This document shows, in pieces, positions 1 through 6,933 of a DNA stretch of 16,548 nt. A program made the position numbers and the translations under genes. Below the pieces are notes generated by a model that saw only the letters and a list, made by a program, of their open reading frames with translations, was not told where the DNA came from and did not search any database. Origin of the DNA: Chloroflexia bacterium (GTDB lineage: Bacteria > Chloroflexota > Chloroflexia > Thermomicrobiales > JALYUS01). Numbering within the stretch: the first letter of the stretch is position 1; each line of letters starts with the position of its first letter. The DNA is taken from NCBI GenBank assembly GCA_025924435.1, contig JAICIL010000067.1, forward strand, positions 1 to 16,548. Direction: 5' to 3'.

Positions 1-42
1 AGGCTTTCCAGCCTGCGTCGCTCTCACAGGCTGGAAAGCCTG
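1..42. repeat. Interspersed hairpin repeat (GGCTTTCCAGCCTG family)
   Basis: Positions 1-15 (AGGCTTTCCAGCCTG) are perfectly reverse-complementary to 27-41, with an 11-nt loop. The same core reappears at 16294-16309, so this is an interspersed repeat and not a gene-specific site. It lies just past the stop codon of the minus-strand thioesterase and could act as a transcript-end hairpin. It may extend beyond the window edge. Confidence 0.75.
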
Positions 43-53
43 CGCCACCAATC

Positions 54-467
54 TCACCCCGGTCGCGGATAGAGGACCAACTGCGTGCAGCGGAACAAAG
101 CCATCGCCCGCCCGTCGGGGCTGCTCACGGTCGCGTCCCAGACCTGCGTCGTGCGCCCGCCGTGCGCGAGCGTCGCCACGCAGGTACTTGTCCCCTCACC
201 AGCCGTGCCAAGAAAGGTCGTCTTCAGTTCGATGGTCGTGAAGCCGCGCGCCCCGTCGGGGAGATTGGCCACCGCGCCGAAGCCGCACGCCGTGTCCGCG
301 AGGGCGACGACCGTCGCGGCGTGGAGATAGCCGTTCGGCGCGAGCAGTTCGGGGCGGATCGTCAGCCGGGCATCCACATGCCCGCCGTCAATCTGGAGGA
401 TTTCAAGGCCGAGATAGCCCGGCAGCGTGCCGGGGAGTCGCGCATTCATCGCGTCCAGCAGTGGCAT
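54..467 (-). CDS. PaaI-family hotdog-fold thioesterase
   Basis: A 137-aa protein of the size usual for single-domain PaaI/4HBT hotdog thioesterases, which hydrolyse acyl-CoA (often aryl-CoA) esters in the cytoplasm. The signature run is NGYLHAATVVALADTACG at residues 45-62, matching the family pattern Gx(V/L)HGG followed by the catalytic acidic residue, here probably Asp58. The usual HGG is HAA here. The ATG at 467 was chosen because AAGGAG lies a few bases upstream; the frame runs far upstream open, but only as antisense of the P450. A second in-frame Met at residue 7 is possible. The gene is divergent from the P450 and 168 nt away. The exact substrate cannot be read from the sequence. Confidence 0.88.
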   Translation of the reverse strand: MPLLDAMNARLPGTLPGYLGLEILQIDGGHVDARLTIRPELLAPNGYLHAATVVALADTACGFGAVANLPDGARGFTTIELKTTFLGTAGEGTSTCVATLAHGGRTTQVWDATVSSPDGRAMALFRCTQLVLYPRPG

Positions 468-521
468 CACGGCTCCTTCACGAGTGGTCGGCGCGGTCGT
501 GCGGGCAACGTTCCGCAGCAT

Positions 522-527
522 ACTATA
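522..527 (-). promoter_or_regulatory. Candidate -10 element for the thioesterase gene
   Basis: TATAGT on the minus strand would place a transcript start near 515, leaving a leader of roughly 48 nt. No convincing -35 hexamer is seen, so this is tentative. Confidence 0.3.
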
Positions 528-569
528 GGGGAAGCGGCGGTGGAGACGCTCCGTGGCAGATCGCGGGCA

Positions 570-598
570 TTGCCACCGCGCCGGGGCGGGCGCACAAT
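570..598 (+). promoter_or_regulatory. Candidate sigma70-type promoter for the P450 gene
   Basis: TTGCCA (570-575) and CACAAT (593-598) are separated by 17 nt and would give a leader of about 30 nt before the GTG start at 636. Both hexamers are imperfect. Confidence 0.3.
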
Positions 599-635
599 AG
601 CGGCAACCCGACGCATACCGAAGGAGATCGCCGCC

Positions 636-1991
636 GTGAACGCCACCGCCCTCGCCGCACCACCCGCCACTGCCTGGCCGCCCGGCCCGTCGTCGGGCGC
701 GTTCCTCCGCTCCGCGCTGATGCCGGGCACGAACCCGATCGCGCGATTCGAAGCACTTCAGGCGCGCTACGGCAATACGTTTTCCTTCCATCTGCGCGGC
801 CGCCACTTCACGATGTTCATCGGGCCGGACGCGAACCAGTACCTCTTGGCGACCAACGCCGCCGCGTTCGCGCAGGGCGCGTCGGTGCGGCTCGGGCCGG
901 TGCTCGGCAAGGGGCTGCTGACGAGCGACGGCGCGCTCCATGCGCGGCAGCGCCGCCTCGTGCAGCCCGCCTTCCACCGGGGGCGGATCGAGGCGTATCA
1001 GGCGACGATGGCGGCGGAGACGGCGCGAATGCTCGACACCTGGCGCGCGGACGAGACGCTGGACTTCACGGCGGCGATGCACGATCTCACGCTCACCATC
1101 GTCGGGCGCACGCTCTTCGATGTTGACCTCGCGCATCAGGCGGGCGACATCGGGGCGAGCGTCAACGCGATGATTCGCTTCCTCCGCTTCCGCCCCGTCG
1201 CCCTGACGAACCGGCAGGTCAACCTACCGGGCATGCCCTATCACCGTTTCCTCAAAAACAAGGCGCGCATGGACGCGATGGTCTATGGCCTGATCGCCGA
1301 ACGCCGCGCCCGCGGGACGGACAACGGTGACATCCTCTCGATGCTGCTCGCCGCGCGCGACGAGGACGGCACGGCGATGACGGACACGCAGGTGCGCGAC
1401 GAGGCGCTCACCTTCCTCGCCGCCGGGCACGAGACGACCGCGAACGCCCTCGGCTGGACGTTTATGCTCCTCGCGCGGCACCCGGCCGTCCGCGAGCGGC
1501 TGGCGCGCGAGATCGCGGGCGTGCTCGGCGACCGGCTGCCGACCGTCGCCGACCTCGCGCGCCTCACCTACCTCGAATGCGTCGTCAAGGAGTCCATGCG
1601 CCTCTACCCGCCCGCCTGGGCCGGGACGCGCATCGCGCAAGAGGAGGTGGAGTTGCGCGGCTACCGCCTGCCGAAGGGGACGATTGTCGGCTTCAGCCAG
1701 TACCTGACGCACCGGATGCCCGAATACTTCGCGGAGCCGGACTGCTTCCGGCCGGAGCGGTTCGACCCGGACACCGGCGAAGCGCACCCGCCGTACGCCT
1801 ACATCCCCTTCGGCGCGGGGCCGCGCTCCTGCATCGGTTCCGGCTTCGCGCTGATGGAACTGAAGACGATCGTCCCGATCATCCTCCGGCGCTTCCGGCC
1901 CGACCTCGCCCCCGGCCAGCGCATCGAGATCGAACCGCTCGTCACGCTGCGGGCGAAGCGGAACATTAAGATGCGAGTAGAGATGATCTAA
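636..1991 (+). CDS. Cytochrome P450 monooxygenase
   Basis: A 451-aa soluble bacterial P450 that would insert one oxygen atom from O2 into an organic substrate, using electrons from a separate redox partner. All diagnostic motifs are present in order: the I-helix oxygen-binding AGHETT at 263-268, the K-helix ExxR as ESMR at 319-322, the FRPERF meander at 371-376, and the haem loop FGAGPRSCIG at 392-401 with Cys399 as thiolate ligand. No N-terminal membrane anchor is evident. GTG at 636 is chosen as start because AAGGAG lies 9 nt upstream and the protein then has normal family length; the frame is open further upstream but that stretch is antisense to the thioesterase. No ferredoxin or reductase gene is nearby, so electron supply must come from elsewhere. 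The AGHETTA type resembles fatty-acid or terpenoid-acting P450s, but the substrate is unknown. Confidence 0.96.
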   Translation: MNATALAAPPATAWPPGPSSGAFLRSALMPGTNPIARFEALQARYGNTFSFHLRGRHFTMFIGPDANQYLLATNAAAFAQGASVRLGPVLGKGLLTSDGALHARQRRLVQPAFHRGRIEAYQATMAAETARMLDTWRADETLDFTAAMHDLTLTIVGRTLFDVDLAHQAGDIGASVNAMIRFLRFRPVALTNRQVNLPGMPYHRFLKNKARMDAMVYGLIAERRARGTDNGDILSMLLAARDEDGTAMTDTQVRDEALTFLAAGHETTANALGWTFMLLARHPAVRERLAREIAGVLGDRLPTVADLARLTYLECVVKESMRLYPPAWAGTRIAQEEVELRGYRLPKGTIVGFSQYLTHRMPEYFAEPDCFRPERFDPDTGEAHPPYAYIPFGAGPRSCIGSGFALMELKTIVPIILRRFRPDLAPGQRIEIEPLVTLRAKRNIKMRVEMI

Positions 1992-2025
1992 CCTCCTGCC
2001 TTCTTCGCGACGTGGGGACAGGAGG
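1992..2025. terminator. Terminator-like hairpin between convergent genes
   Basis: CCTCCTG (1992-1998) pairs perfectly with CAGGAGG (2019-2025) across a 20-nt loop, directly after the P450 stop and before the end of the converging 302-aa gene. No T-run follows, so an intrinsic terminator is only suggested. Confidence 0.35.
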
Positions 2026-2047
2026 GCCAGTTGTCACGCAGTATGCG

Positions 2048-2956
2048 CTAACACCGGGTGCGCCGAGATGGTGAACGAGAGCCACTCGCCTTGATCCGCG
2101 TCTGTGAGTCGATGTGCTGTTCGGGCAGAGTCGCCGCGACGCCGAGTGCGAGCCCTTTGTCCATCACCTGTCGGACAACCGCGCTCCAGCAGGCTTCGAT
2201 ATCGGCTAGCTCGGGCTGGACGGTCATCTTCTTCCCCTGCGTCAGGTTATTGGTAATCTGCCCTGGCAGTTCGACTATAGGGCGCGCAAAGCCACGTTTA
2301 CATCGGCTCTGCGGTAAGCAAGGGAAGAAACTGAACATACCGCCAACTCGTCGGTTGTACGTCGCGCCGAAGTAGAGTGTGAACGGGGTACTCGTGTGGT
2401 GCGCGATCCGTGACAGCGTCACATCCTCGAATGTCTTGGGAACATGTCCCGCGAGCTCTGACTTGTAATTTGGCGGATAGAACTTCATCCACCAATCCAC
2501 AACGAAGACCGTGTCAATAACGAAATGTGACCGCGCGATACAGGAACCAAATAGGATCACGGAGCCTCGACTGAGCATCGCCAGTTGCGTGAGGCCGCGC
2601 TTGGTAGCCTGTTTGCAGTTGCTGTAGAGGAATACGTCACCAAAAACGAAAGGATCGGTGTTTTGGGCCCATGTCGTCGGTACAGCACCATAATAAGGTT
2701 TGTAAATATAGCGTGGCCCATAATCCAGAGGACTCTTTATCGTCTTGACGACGCTTGACTCCGCTTCCCATTCTCCCCAAAAAACAAGATCGTCTTGCGC
2801 TACATGACCGGGCATGTCTCCTGAAATATACTGTCCGCGACTTTGGAGGAACTTCCGCCTGTGTTCCCCAGTGTTCCAGTGCTTCTCGTTACCATCATCG
2901 GGCTCATGTTCGCCACCGGGATGGATGAATTGCACAAGACGGATTTGGTCATCCAT
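2048..2956 (-). CDS. Unrecognised 302-aa protein, second gene of a lower-GC cassette
   Basis: I do not recognise this family. The N-terminal half looks strongly constrained: HPGGEH at 12-17, HWNTGEHRRKF at 26-36, FWGEWE at 59-64, NTDPFVFGD at 99-107, and a hydrophobic stretch at 131-153 containing SHFVIDTVFVV. It has many His, Trp and acidic residues, as metal or nucleic-acid enzymes do, but no named catalytic motif. No signal peptide or clear membrane span is seen. The last ~30 residues are Ser/Arg-rich and look less ordered. The ATG at 2956 has AAGGAG 7 nt upstream, inside the 3' end of the preceding gene, and the two frames overlap by 8 nt, so the two proteins are probably made together. 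Local GC is low (27/60 at 2701-2760), which suggests horizontal transfer. Confidence 0.8.
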   Translation of the reverse strand: MDDQIRLVQFIHPGGEHEPDDGNEKHWNTGEHRRKFLQSRGQYISGDMPGHVAQDDLVFWGEWEAESSVVKTIKSPLDYGPRYIYKPYYGAVPTTWAQNTDPFVFGDVFLYSNCKQATKRGLTQLAMLSRGSVILFGSCIARSHFVIDTVFVVDWWMKFYPPNYKSELAGHVPKTFEDVTLSRIAHHTSTPFTLYFGATYNRRVGGMFSFFPCLPQSRCKRGFARPIVELPGQITNNLTQGKKMTVQPELADIEACWSAVVRQVMDKGLALGVAATLPEQHIDSQTRIKASGSRSPSRRTRC

Positions 2957-3737
2957 GGATGTACTCCTTCACCCGTGCGCCTAAAATGCATTTGTCCTTG
3001 TTCGAGACAGTACCAAACGGCGTATTTGCCGCCTGACCGAAGATGATGAACGTCTCCTTCCTCTCTACGATCCGAACCTTCCGTGCCTTCACAAGATAAG
3101 GGTTGTCCCGCGCAATAGTGCAAACTGTCTCCCACGGCGTTGTGGGCACGAAGGGGAGGCTGTCTAATCGGCTTCGTGCAATCGAGATAAGCAGGACATC
3201 GGGCGCGAGATATACAATGAGACGATGCCAGAGCAACGCGCCGCGCGACTCGAGCTCGCTCCGATGGACGGGAGATAACCCATTCCATGTCGGGTCGGTC
3301 GCAAGAGGCGAGCAAACATCGGTATGTACCGCCGTATTGGGCGAATTAGCGTGGTAGCTGCCATCCAGACCATGCAGGATGTGCTCGTATGCGTTGAACC
3401 ATTTCATATATGGATCGATACGAAAATAATTGGACAAAGCAGTGATGTACCGCCGATTGAACATCTCATCCTTTGCCGCCGAATCGAGGCCGCGCGCTTC
3501 GGGAAATCGCCGAAACCGATCCGCATCGGGGAACTCAATGCGAGATGGATTAAGGCCCACCGTGACAACTCGAATGGGCGACGCGAAGTAGCATCGGAGA
3601 TCGCCGAAGAAGAGAATAGGTATTGATGGCGTCACCACGAATTCCTTGCATCGATGCCGAGCATATTCACGCCATGATTCTTCGATGAGGTCGCGCAGTT
3701 GTTCATCCGGTTCGCTCATTCTGGAATCATCAGCCAC
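2949..3737 (-). CDS. Putative uracil-DNA-glycosylase-fold protein, first gene of the coupled pair
   Basis: A 262-aa protein. VVTVGLNPSR at 57-66 resembles motif 1 of the uracil-DNA glycosylase superfamily (GINPG in Mug/TDG, GMNPG in SMUG). HTDVCSPLAT at 138-147 sits where those enzymes carry a TDLV/TNLV-like strand, APDVLLISIARS at 178-189 resembles the following core strand, and GQAANTPFG at 234-242 could be the second active-site loop. This is a fold-level inference from motif order only; the canonical motif-2 His/Asn pattern is not clear. The start may be GTG at 3737 or ATG at 3719; neither has a strong ribosome-binding site. Its stop TGA (2949-2951) overlaps the start of the 302-aa gene. 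A role in DNA repair, base modification or defence is possible but unproven. Confidence 0.78.
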   Translation of the reverse strand: MADDSRMSEPDEQLRDLIEESWREYARHRCKEFVVTPSIPILFFGDLRCYFASPIRVVTVGLNPSRIEFPDADRFRRFPEARGLDSAAKDEMFNRRYITALSNYFRIDPYMKWFNAYEHILHGLDGSYHANSPNTAVHTDVCSPLATDPTWNGLSPVHRSELESRGALLWHRLIVYLAPDVLLISIARSRLDSLPFVPTTPWETVCTIARDNPYLVKARKVRIVERKETFIIFGQAANTPFGTVSNKDKCILGARVKEYIHG

Positions 3738-3755
3738 GATGCGCTCGCCGACTCA

Positions 3756-4052
3756 TTAGTCGGCTTCGCCGGACTGATACTGCCGAAAGTGGCGAATCAC
3801 AATATGTGCCACCATAGCCGTACACGGCAACGACAGGCCGAATGGGCCCGTACCCTCCCTCTTGGAGAGGTGAAACGGGCCCGACCTTTTCGAGCCAATA
3901 CGACAGTAGGCGTAGTCTTGCTCTGCCCGGACTGCTACTCGATACGTCCAGCGGTGGTGATCTTCGGCGATGATCGTGCCTGAGCGGACGGCGATAGAAT
4001 CCGGCAGGCAGACGAATAAGCAATCTCTCTTCGCCGGTTTCGCGGATTCCAT
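3756..4052 (-). CDS. Possible small hypothetical protein upstream of the UDG-like gene
   Basis: A 98-aa open frame not recognised as any family. Reading its codons by hand, third positions are mostly G/C and clearly richer than second positions, as expected for coding DNA here. It ends 18 nt before the GTG of the UDG-like gene on the same strand, so it could be the first gene of a three-gene unit. Against it: only a weak AGG lies upstream of its ATG, an alternative frame beginning at 4056 covers the same DNA, and an 8-bp perfect inverted repeat (3844-3851 with 3875-3882, GGGCCCGT) interrupts the middle. If it is not a gene, the stretch 3738-4114 is otherwise empty. Confidence 0.42.
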   Translation of the reverse strand: MESAKPAKRDCLFVCLPDSIAVRSGTIIAEDHHRWTYRVAVRAEQDYAYCRIGSKRSGPFHLSKREGTGPFGLSLPCTAMVAHIVIRHFRQYQSGEAD

Positions 4053-4114
4053 ACATTAATACCTGTCACACGCCGCTCGCCTTGCCCCCTACATAGGACG
4101 CGGTATCCTGCCGC

Positions 4115-4855
4115 TTACGCCCCTTGCGTTCTGCGCCATTCCTCGTATTCGCCCCGCGCCTCCTCGGACAGGGGGTAGTACTTCCGGAGATCGCCACCCT
4201 GGGAGAGGCGCATGCGGGAGAACTCCTCCCACTCCGCGTGGTCGCTCGCCTTGTGGAGCAACTCCGGGGCGAGTTGGGCGGGCACGACGACCGCCCCATC
4301 ATCGTCGGCGATGATGATGTCGCCCGGCATCACCAGCGTATCGCCGCAGGCGACGGGCACATTGACGGCGAAGGGAAAGATGTCCGTCTGGGTGTGGAAG
4401 TTGGGGGTGACGCCGCGCAGCCACAGCCCGATCCCCAGTTCCTTCGCCTTCGGGTAGTCGCGGATGCAGCCGTCAATCAGCACGCCAAGCCCGCCGCGCC
4501 CCTTGAAATAGGTCAACATCATCTCGCCGAAGACGCCGCTGCCCATATGCCCGCGCGCGTCAACGACGACGACATCGCCGGGCTGCGTGTGGTAGAGGAC
4601 GTGCCGGTGCAACTGCTTCTCCGGGTCCGCATACTCGTCAACCCGGTAGATGTCCTCGCGCTTGGGCATGAACTGGAGCGTCAGCGCGGGGCCGACGACC
4701 GTCTTCCCCGGTGTCCAACTCGTGATCCCGCGCAGGTGGGCATCGCGGATGCCGAGGCGGCTCAGTTCGCCCACGGCCGTCGCGCTGCCGATCTGCTGGA
4801 GGCCCACGATCGTCTCGCGCGGCGGGCGCTCGATATCCGGTGTCTGGATCATCAT
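4115..4855 (-). CDS. RraA-family protein / 4-hydroxy-4-methyl-2-oxoglutarate-type aldolase
   Basis: A 246-aa member of the RraA-like fold family. Metal-dependent members cleave 4-hydroxy-4-methyl-2-oxoglutarate or oxaloacetate-type 2-keto acids; E. coli RraA itself is an RNase E inhibitor without that activity. Family hallmarks are GVFGEMM at 107-113 (substrate loop), DGCIRD at 128-133 (the Arg132/Asp133 pair corresponds to the catalytic Arg and metal-site Asp of HMG aldolase) and PGDIIIADDDGAVVVP at 177-192. Keeping the Arg-Asp pair favours an enzyme. It is longer than E. coli RraA because of extra N- and C-terminal segments. The start is one of two adjacent ATGs (4855 or 4852) behind GGAGAGGAG. 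No other ring-cleavage pathway gene is nearby. A palindrome between promoter and start suggests repressor control. Confidence 0.88.
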   Translation of the reverse strand: MMIQTPDIERPPRETIVGLQQIGSATAVGELSRLGIRDAHLRGITSWTPGKTVVGPALTLQFMPKREDIYRVDEYADPEKQLHRHVLYHTQPGDVVVVDARGHMGSGVFGEMMLTYFKGRGGLGVLIDGCIRDYPKAKELGIGLWLRGVTPNFHTQTDIFPFAVNVPVACGDTLVMPGDIIIADDDGAVVVPAQLAPELLHKASDHAEWEEFSRMRLSQGGDLRKYYPLSEEARGEYEEWRRTQGA

Positions 4856-4882
4856 CTGCTCCTCTCCGTATCCTGCTCGGTC

Positions 4883-4897
4883 GAGACAGCCTGTCTC
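4883..4897. promoter_or_regulatory. Palindromic operator candidate
   Basis: GAGACAG-C-CTGTCTC is a perfect 7+7 palindrome with a 1-nt centre. It lies between the proposed -10 box (4910-4915) and the start codon (4855) of the aldolase gene, a classical position for a dimeric repressor. No regulator gene is adjacent. Confidence 0.5.
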
Positions 4898-4909
4898 CCG
4901 GGTCTGCCG

Positions 4910-4918
4910 AGTATAGCA
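4910..4918 (-). promoter_or_regulatory. Extended -10 promoter of the RraA-like gene
   Basis: On the minus strand the sequence reads TGCTATACT, matching the extended -10 pattern TGnTATAAT. The transcript would start near 4903, giving a leader of about 48 nt. No good -35 hexamer is present, which is compatible with an extended -10 promoter. The identical 9-mer occurs before the second M20 gene. Confidence 0.5.
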
Positions 4919-4955
4919 TCCGGCGTGCGGCTCGCCTCGCCGTGCGGCCGCATGG

Positions 4956-4985
4956 TTGACAGTCGCGCCGGGGGTTCGGCTACAT
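4956..4985 (+). promoter_or_regulatory. Candidate promoter of the methyltransferase gene
   Basis: A perfect TTGACA (4956-4961) is followed after 18 nt by CTACAT (4980-4985). TATGAT at 4987-4992 is a better -10 hexamer, but its spacing of 25 nt is too long. The leader would be about 40 nt. Confidence 0.4.
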
Positions 4986-5034
4986 GTATGATGGGGAACC
5001 GGCAATATGATGATCGGTCGGACGAAGGGGAAGT

Positions 5035-6015
5035 ATGGACACGGAATGGGTGAAGGCGGAGAAGAAGAAAATCGCCAAGCGGTACGGGCCGTGGCGCACG
5101 CATAATCTCCGGCTCGCGAGCGGCGTCTACACGATGAGCAAGAGCGCGTTCGTTGACGAGGTGAAACTGCGGCGCGTCCTCCAAATCGTTGCGGACCTCA
5201 GCCGGAAGCCGCTCGACGAATTGCGCGTGCTGGACCTCGGCTGCGCGGAGGGGGGATACGCGGTCGAGTTTGCCCAGCATGGCGCGCAGGTTGTCGGGAT
5301 CGAGGGGCGCGAAGCGGCGATCGAGCGGGCGCGCTTCGCGAAGACCGTCCTCGGCCTCGATGGGATCACCCTTACCAAGGACGACGTCCGCAACCTGGAT
5401 CGCGGCACGCATGGCGTGTTCGACGTCGTCCTCTGCCTCGGCATCCTCTTTCACCTCGACGTGCCGGATCTCTTCACCTTCGTGCGGCACGTCGCGGAGG
5501 TCTGCACCGGACTGGCGATCGTTGACACGCACATCAGCACAACGGGCGATGCCACGGCGCAGTACAAGGGCGCGACGTACTATGGCGAGCGATACACGGA
5601 GCATCAGCCGGATTCGACCGCCGAGGAACGGCTCGCCAATCCGTGGGCGTCGCTCTCCGACCCGGAGAGTTTCTGGCTGACCCGCCCCTCGCTTTTCAAT
5701 CTGCTCGCGGCGGTCGGCTTCACGACGGTCTACGAGTGCCATATCCCGTCCGAAATCTACCGGCCACCGGGGCGCATCACGCTCGTCGCGCTCAAGGGCG
5801 CGCCCCAAACGGTGCGCTCCGCGCCGAAGGTGAACAAAGCCCCGCACGATCCGTGGCCCGAAATGTCGGCGCAGTTCGCCGATCGGCCATCGGCGGCTCC
5901 CGCATCTCTGCCGCCGGTAGACCCCACGCTCTCCACCATCGTGCATGACGCCGCCATGCTGCCGCGACGGGTCGCGCGCTACATCAAACGGGCGGTGGGT
6001 GATCTGCTGGAATAG
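5035..6015 (+). CDS. Class I SAM-dependent methyltransferase
   Basis: A 326-aa protein with a Rossmann-type methyltransferase core: motif I VLDLGCAEGG at 65-74, the acidic strand-2 end VVGIEGRE with Glu90, Asp117 after the third strand, and motif IV/V FDVVLCLGILFHL at 129-141. It resembles the Methyltransf_23/CmoB-like group in spacing; the substrate cannot be read from this. After the core (to about residue 255) comes a Pro/Ala-rich linker and a basic, amphipathic-looking C-terminal tail (310-326), which may attach the protein to a membrane or partner. The ATG at 5035 has GAAGGGG just upstream. It is divergent from the RraA-like gene across 179 nt. No glycosyltransferases or other capsule or antibiotic genes lie next to it. 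Confidence 0.9.
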   Translation: MDTEWVKAEKKKIAKRYGPWRTHNLRLASGVYTMSKSAFVDEVKLRRVLQIVADLSRKPLDELRVLDLGCAEGGYAVEFAQHGAQVVGIEGREAAIERARFAKTVLGLDGITLTKDDVRNLDRGTHGVFDVVLCLGILFHLDVPDLFTFVRHVAEVCTGLAIVDTHISTTGDATAQYKGATYYGERYTEHQPDSTAEERLANPWASLSDPESFWLTRPSLFNLLAAVGFTTVYECHIPSEIYRPPGRITLVALKGAPQTVRSAPKVNKAPHDPWPEMSAQFADRPSAAPASLPPVDPTLSTIVHDAAMLPRRVARYIKRAVGDLLE

Positions 6016-6122
6016 CGGCCACGCGGAGGGAACGAATCCGCCGCGCGATGCGTTTCCATGATGACGCCAATATCGCGCATGGCGGGCGGTTGCGGCATGG
6101 CCGGAACGCCGGATGGGGAGGA

Positions 6123-6710
6123 ATGCGCGTGCGCGCGATTGGGCAATTGCCACAATGCTGTCGGCAACGGGCGGCGTGCGCGCTCCTGCTCGTCGCCCTG
6201 CTCGCGGGCTGTGGCGGGGGAAATCCTTCCGCGCCGAACACTCCCGGCCCTGGCGGCGCGCTCGCGACCGCCCCGCCGCCGAACACCCGCACGATCGGCA
6301 AGGTGGACGAGGTCTTTCTCCGCCTCCTGCTCGTCTATCAGACGCAGGGGCTGGACGCCGCGCGCCAATTTGCCCGCGATCAAGGGTTGATGACCCCGAA
6401 GGAGGAGGTGCGCGTGACGCTCGTCCTCGACAGCGACGACCCCGCCGTGGTGGATGGAACAGCGCTCGCCGTCGGGCGGATGGGCGGCCGGGTGACGGCG
6501 ACCTTCGGCGACCAGATCGAACTCGTCGTGCCGGTGCAGACGGCGATGGAATACGGCAAGACGGCGAACAAGCAGTCGTTCTTCGCCGATCTGGCCGATT
6601 TCGCGCACATCCGGGATATTCGCCGGACGCCCCTCGCGCAGCCGATGGCGGCGAGCGGTTCATCCGGCCGCGATGACGCGTCTTACAGGGGGATGACGAC
6701 GATCGAGTAG
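6123..6710 (+). CDS. Putative lipoprotein with a protease-propeptide-like domain
   Basis: 195 aa if ATG 6123 is used. GTG 6129 is equally possible and sits at better spacing from GGAGG (6117-6121). The N-terminus is basic, then hydrophobic (ALLLVALLAGC), with a lipobox LAGC whose Cys30 would be lipidated after signal peptidase II cleavage. A Gly/Pro/Ala linker follows. Residues about 95-185 contain alternating segments such as GGRVTATFGDQIELVVPV and a LADFAHIRDIRRTPL ending, reminiscent of the inhibitor/propeptide domains of subtilisin-like proteases. No protease gene is adjacent, so this is only a resemblance. The last 28 bp overlap a small gene on the other strand. Confidence 0.75.
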   Translation: MRVRAIGQLPQCCRQRAACALLLVALLAGCGGGNPSAPNTPGPGGALATAPPPNTRTIGKVDEVFLRLLLVYQTQGLDAARQFARDQGLMTPKEEVRVTLVLDSDDPAVVDGTALAVGRMGGRVTATFGDQIELVVPVQTAMEYGKTANKQSFFADLADFAHIRDIRRTPLAQPMAASGSSGRDDASYRGMTTIE

Positions 6711-6841
6711 AGCGCGAGCAGGATGATCGCCTGCGTGATGCCGAAAATCGTCCCGATCAGGAGGACGACCAGAATGCTCGCCTTGAGCACCGTCCGCCGC
6801 CAATTCGTATCGCGCGTTGGTGTATCGAAATTGCCCCGCAT
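6683..6841 (-). CDS. Small single- or two-span membrane protein
   Basis: A 52-aa protein with a polar, charged N-terminus (about 1-20) followed by an almost uninterrupted hydrophobic stretch from residue 21 to the end, long enough for one long or two short membrane spans with a tight turn near residue 34-36. The ATG at 6841 is preceded by GGGGAAGAGG. It lies 92 nt downstream of the kinase gene on the same strand and could be its co-transcribed last gene. Its end overlaps the lipoprotein gene tail-to-tail by 28 bp. No family is recognised. Confidence 0.55.
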   Translation of the reverse strand: MRGNFDTPTRDTNWRRTVLKASILVVLLIGTIFGITQAIILLALYSIVVIPL

Positions 6842-6933
6842 GATGCCTCTTCCCCACATCTCCCCGACCCACTTCCGTCTTATGTAACGTCCGTATCCCG
6901 GATCGGTTGCGCGCGGAATCGCGCCCGGTCGCG

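Noticed and set aside
54..1136. A 360-codon version of the thioesterase
   Set aside because: The extra N-terminal 223 residues are antisense to the P450 and lack structure; the ATG at 467 has a proper ribosome-binding site.
2800..3315. A 171-codon minus-strand open frame overlapping the junction of the cassette genes
   Set aside because: It overlaps both coupled genes in another frame and has no recognisable pattern.
3844..3882. GGGCCCGT/ACGGGCCC inverted repeat as a terminator or attachment site
   Set aside because: It lies inside a possible coding frame, has no T-run, and no second copy for an attachment site was found.
4852..6663. A 603-codon minus-strand open frame across the methyltransferase and lipoprotein genes
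   Set aside because: Antisense of two supported genes; Arg-rich with no domain features.
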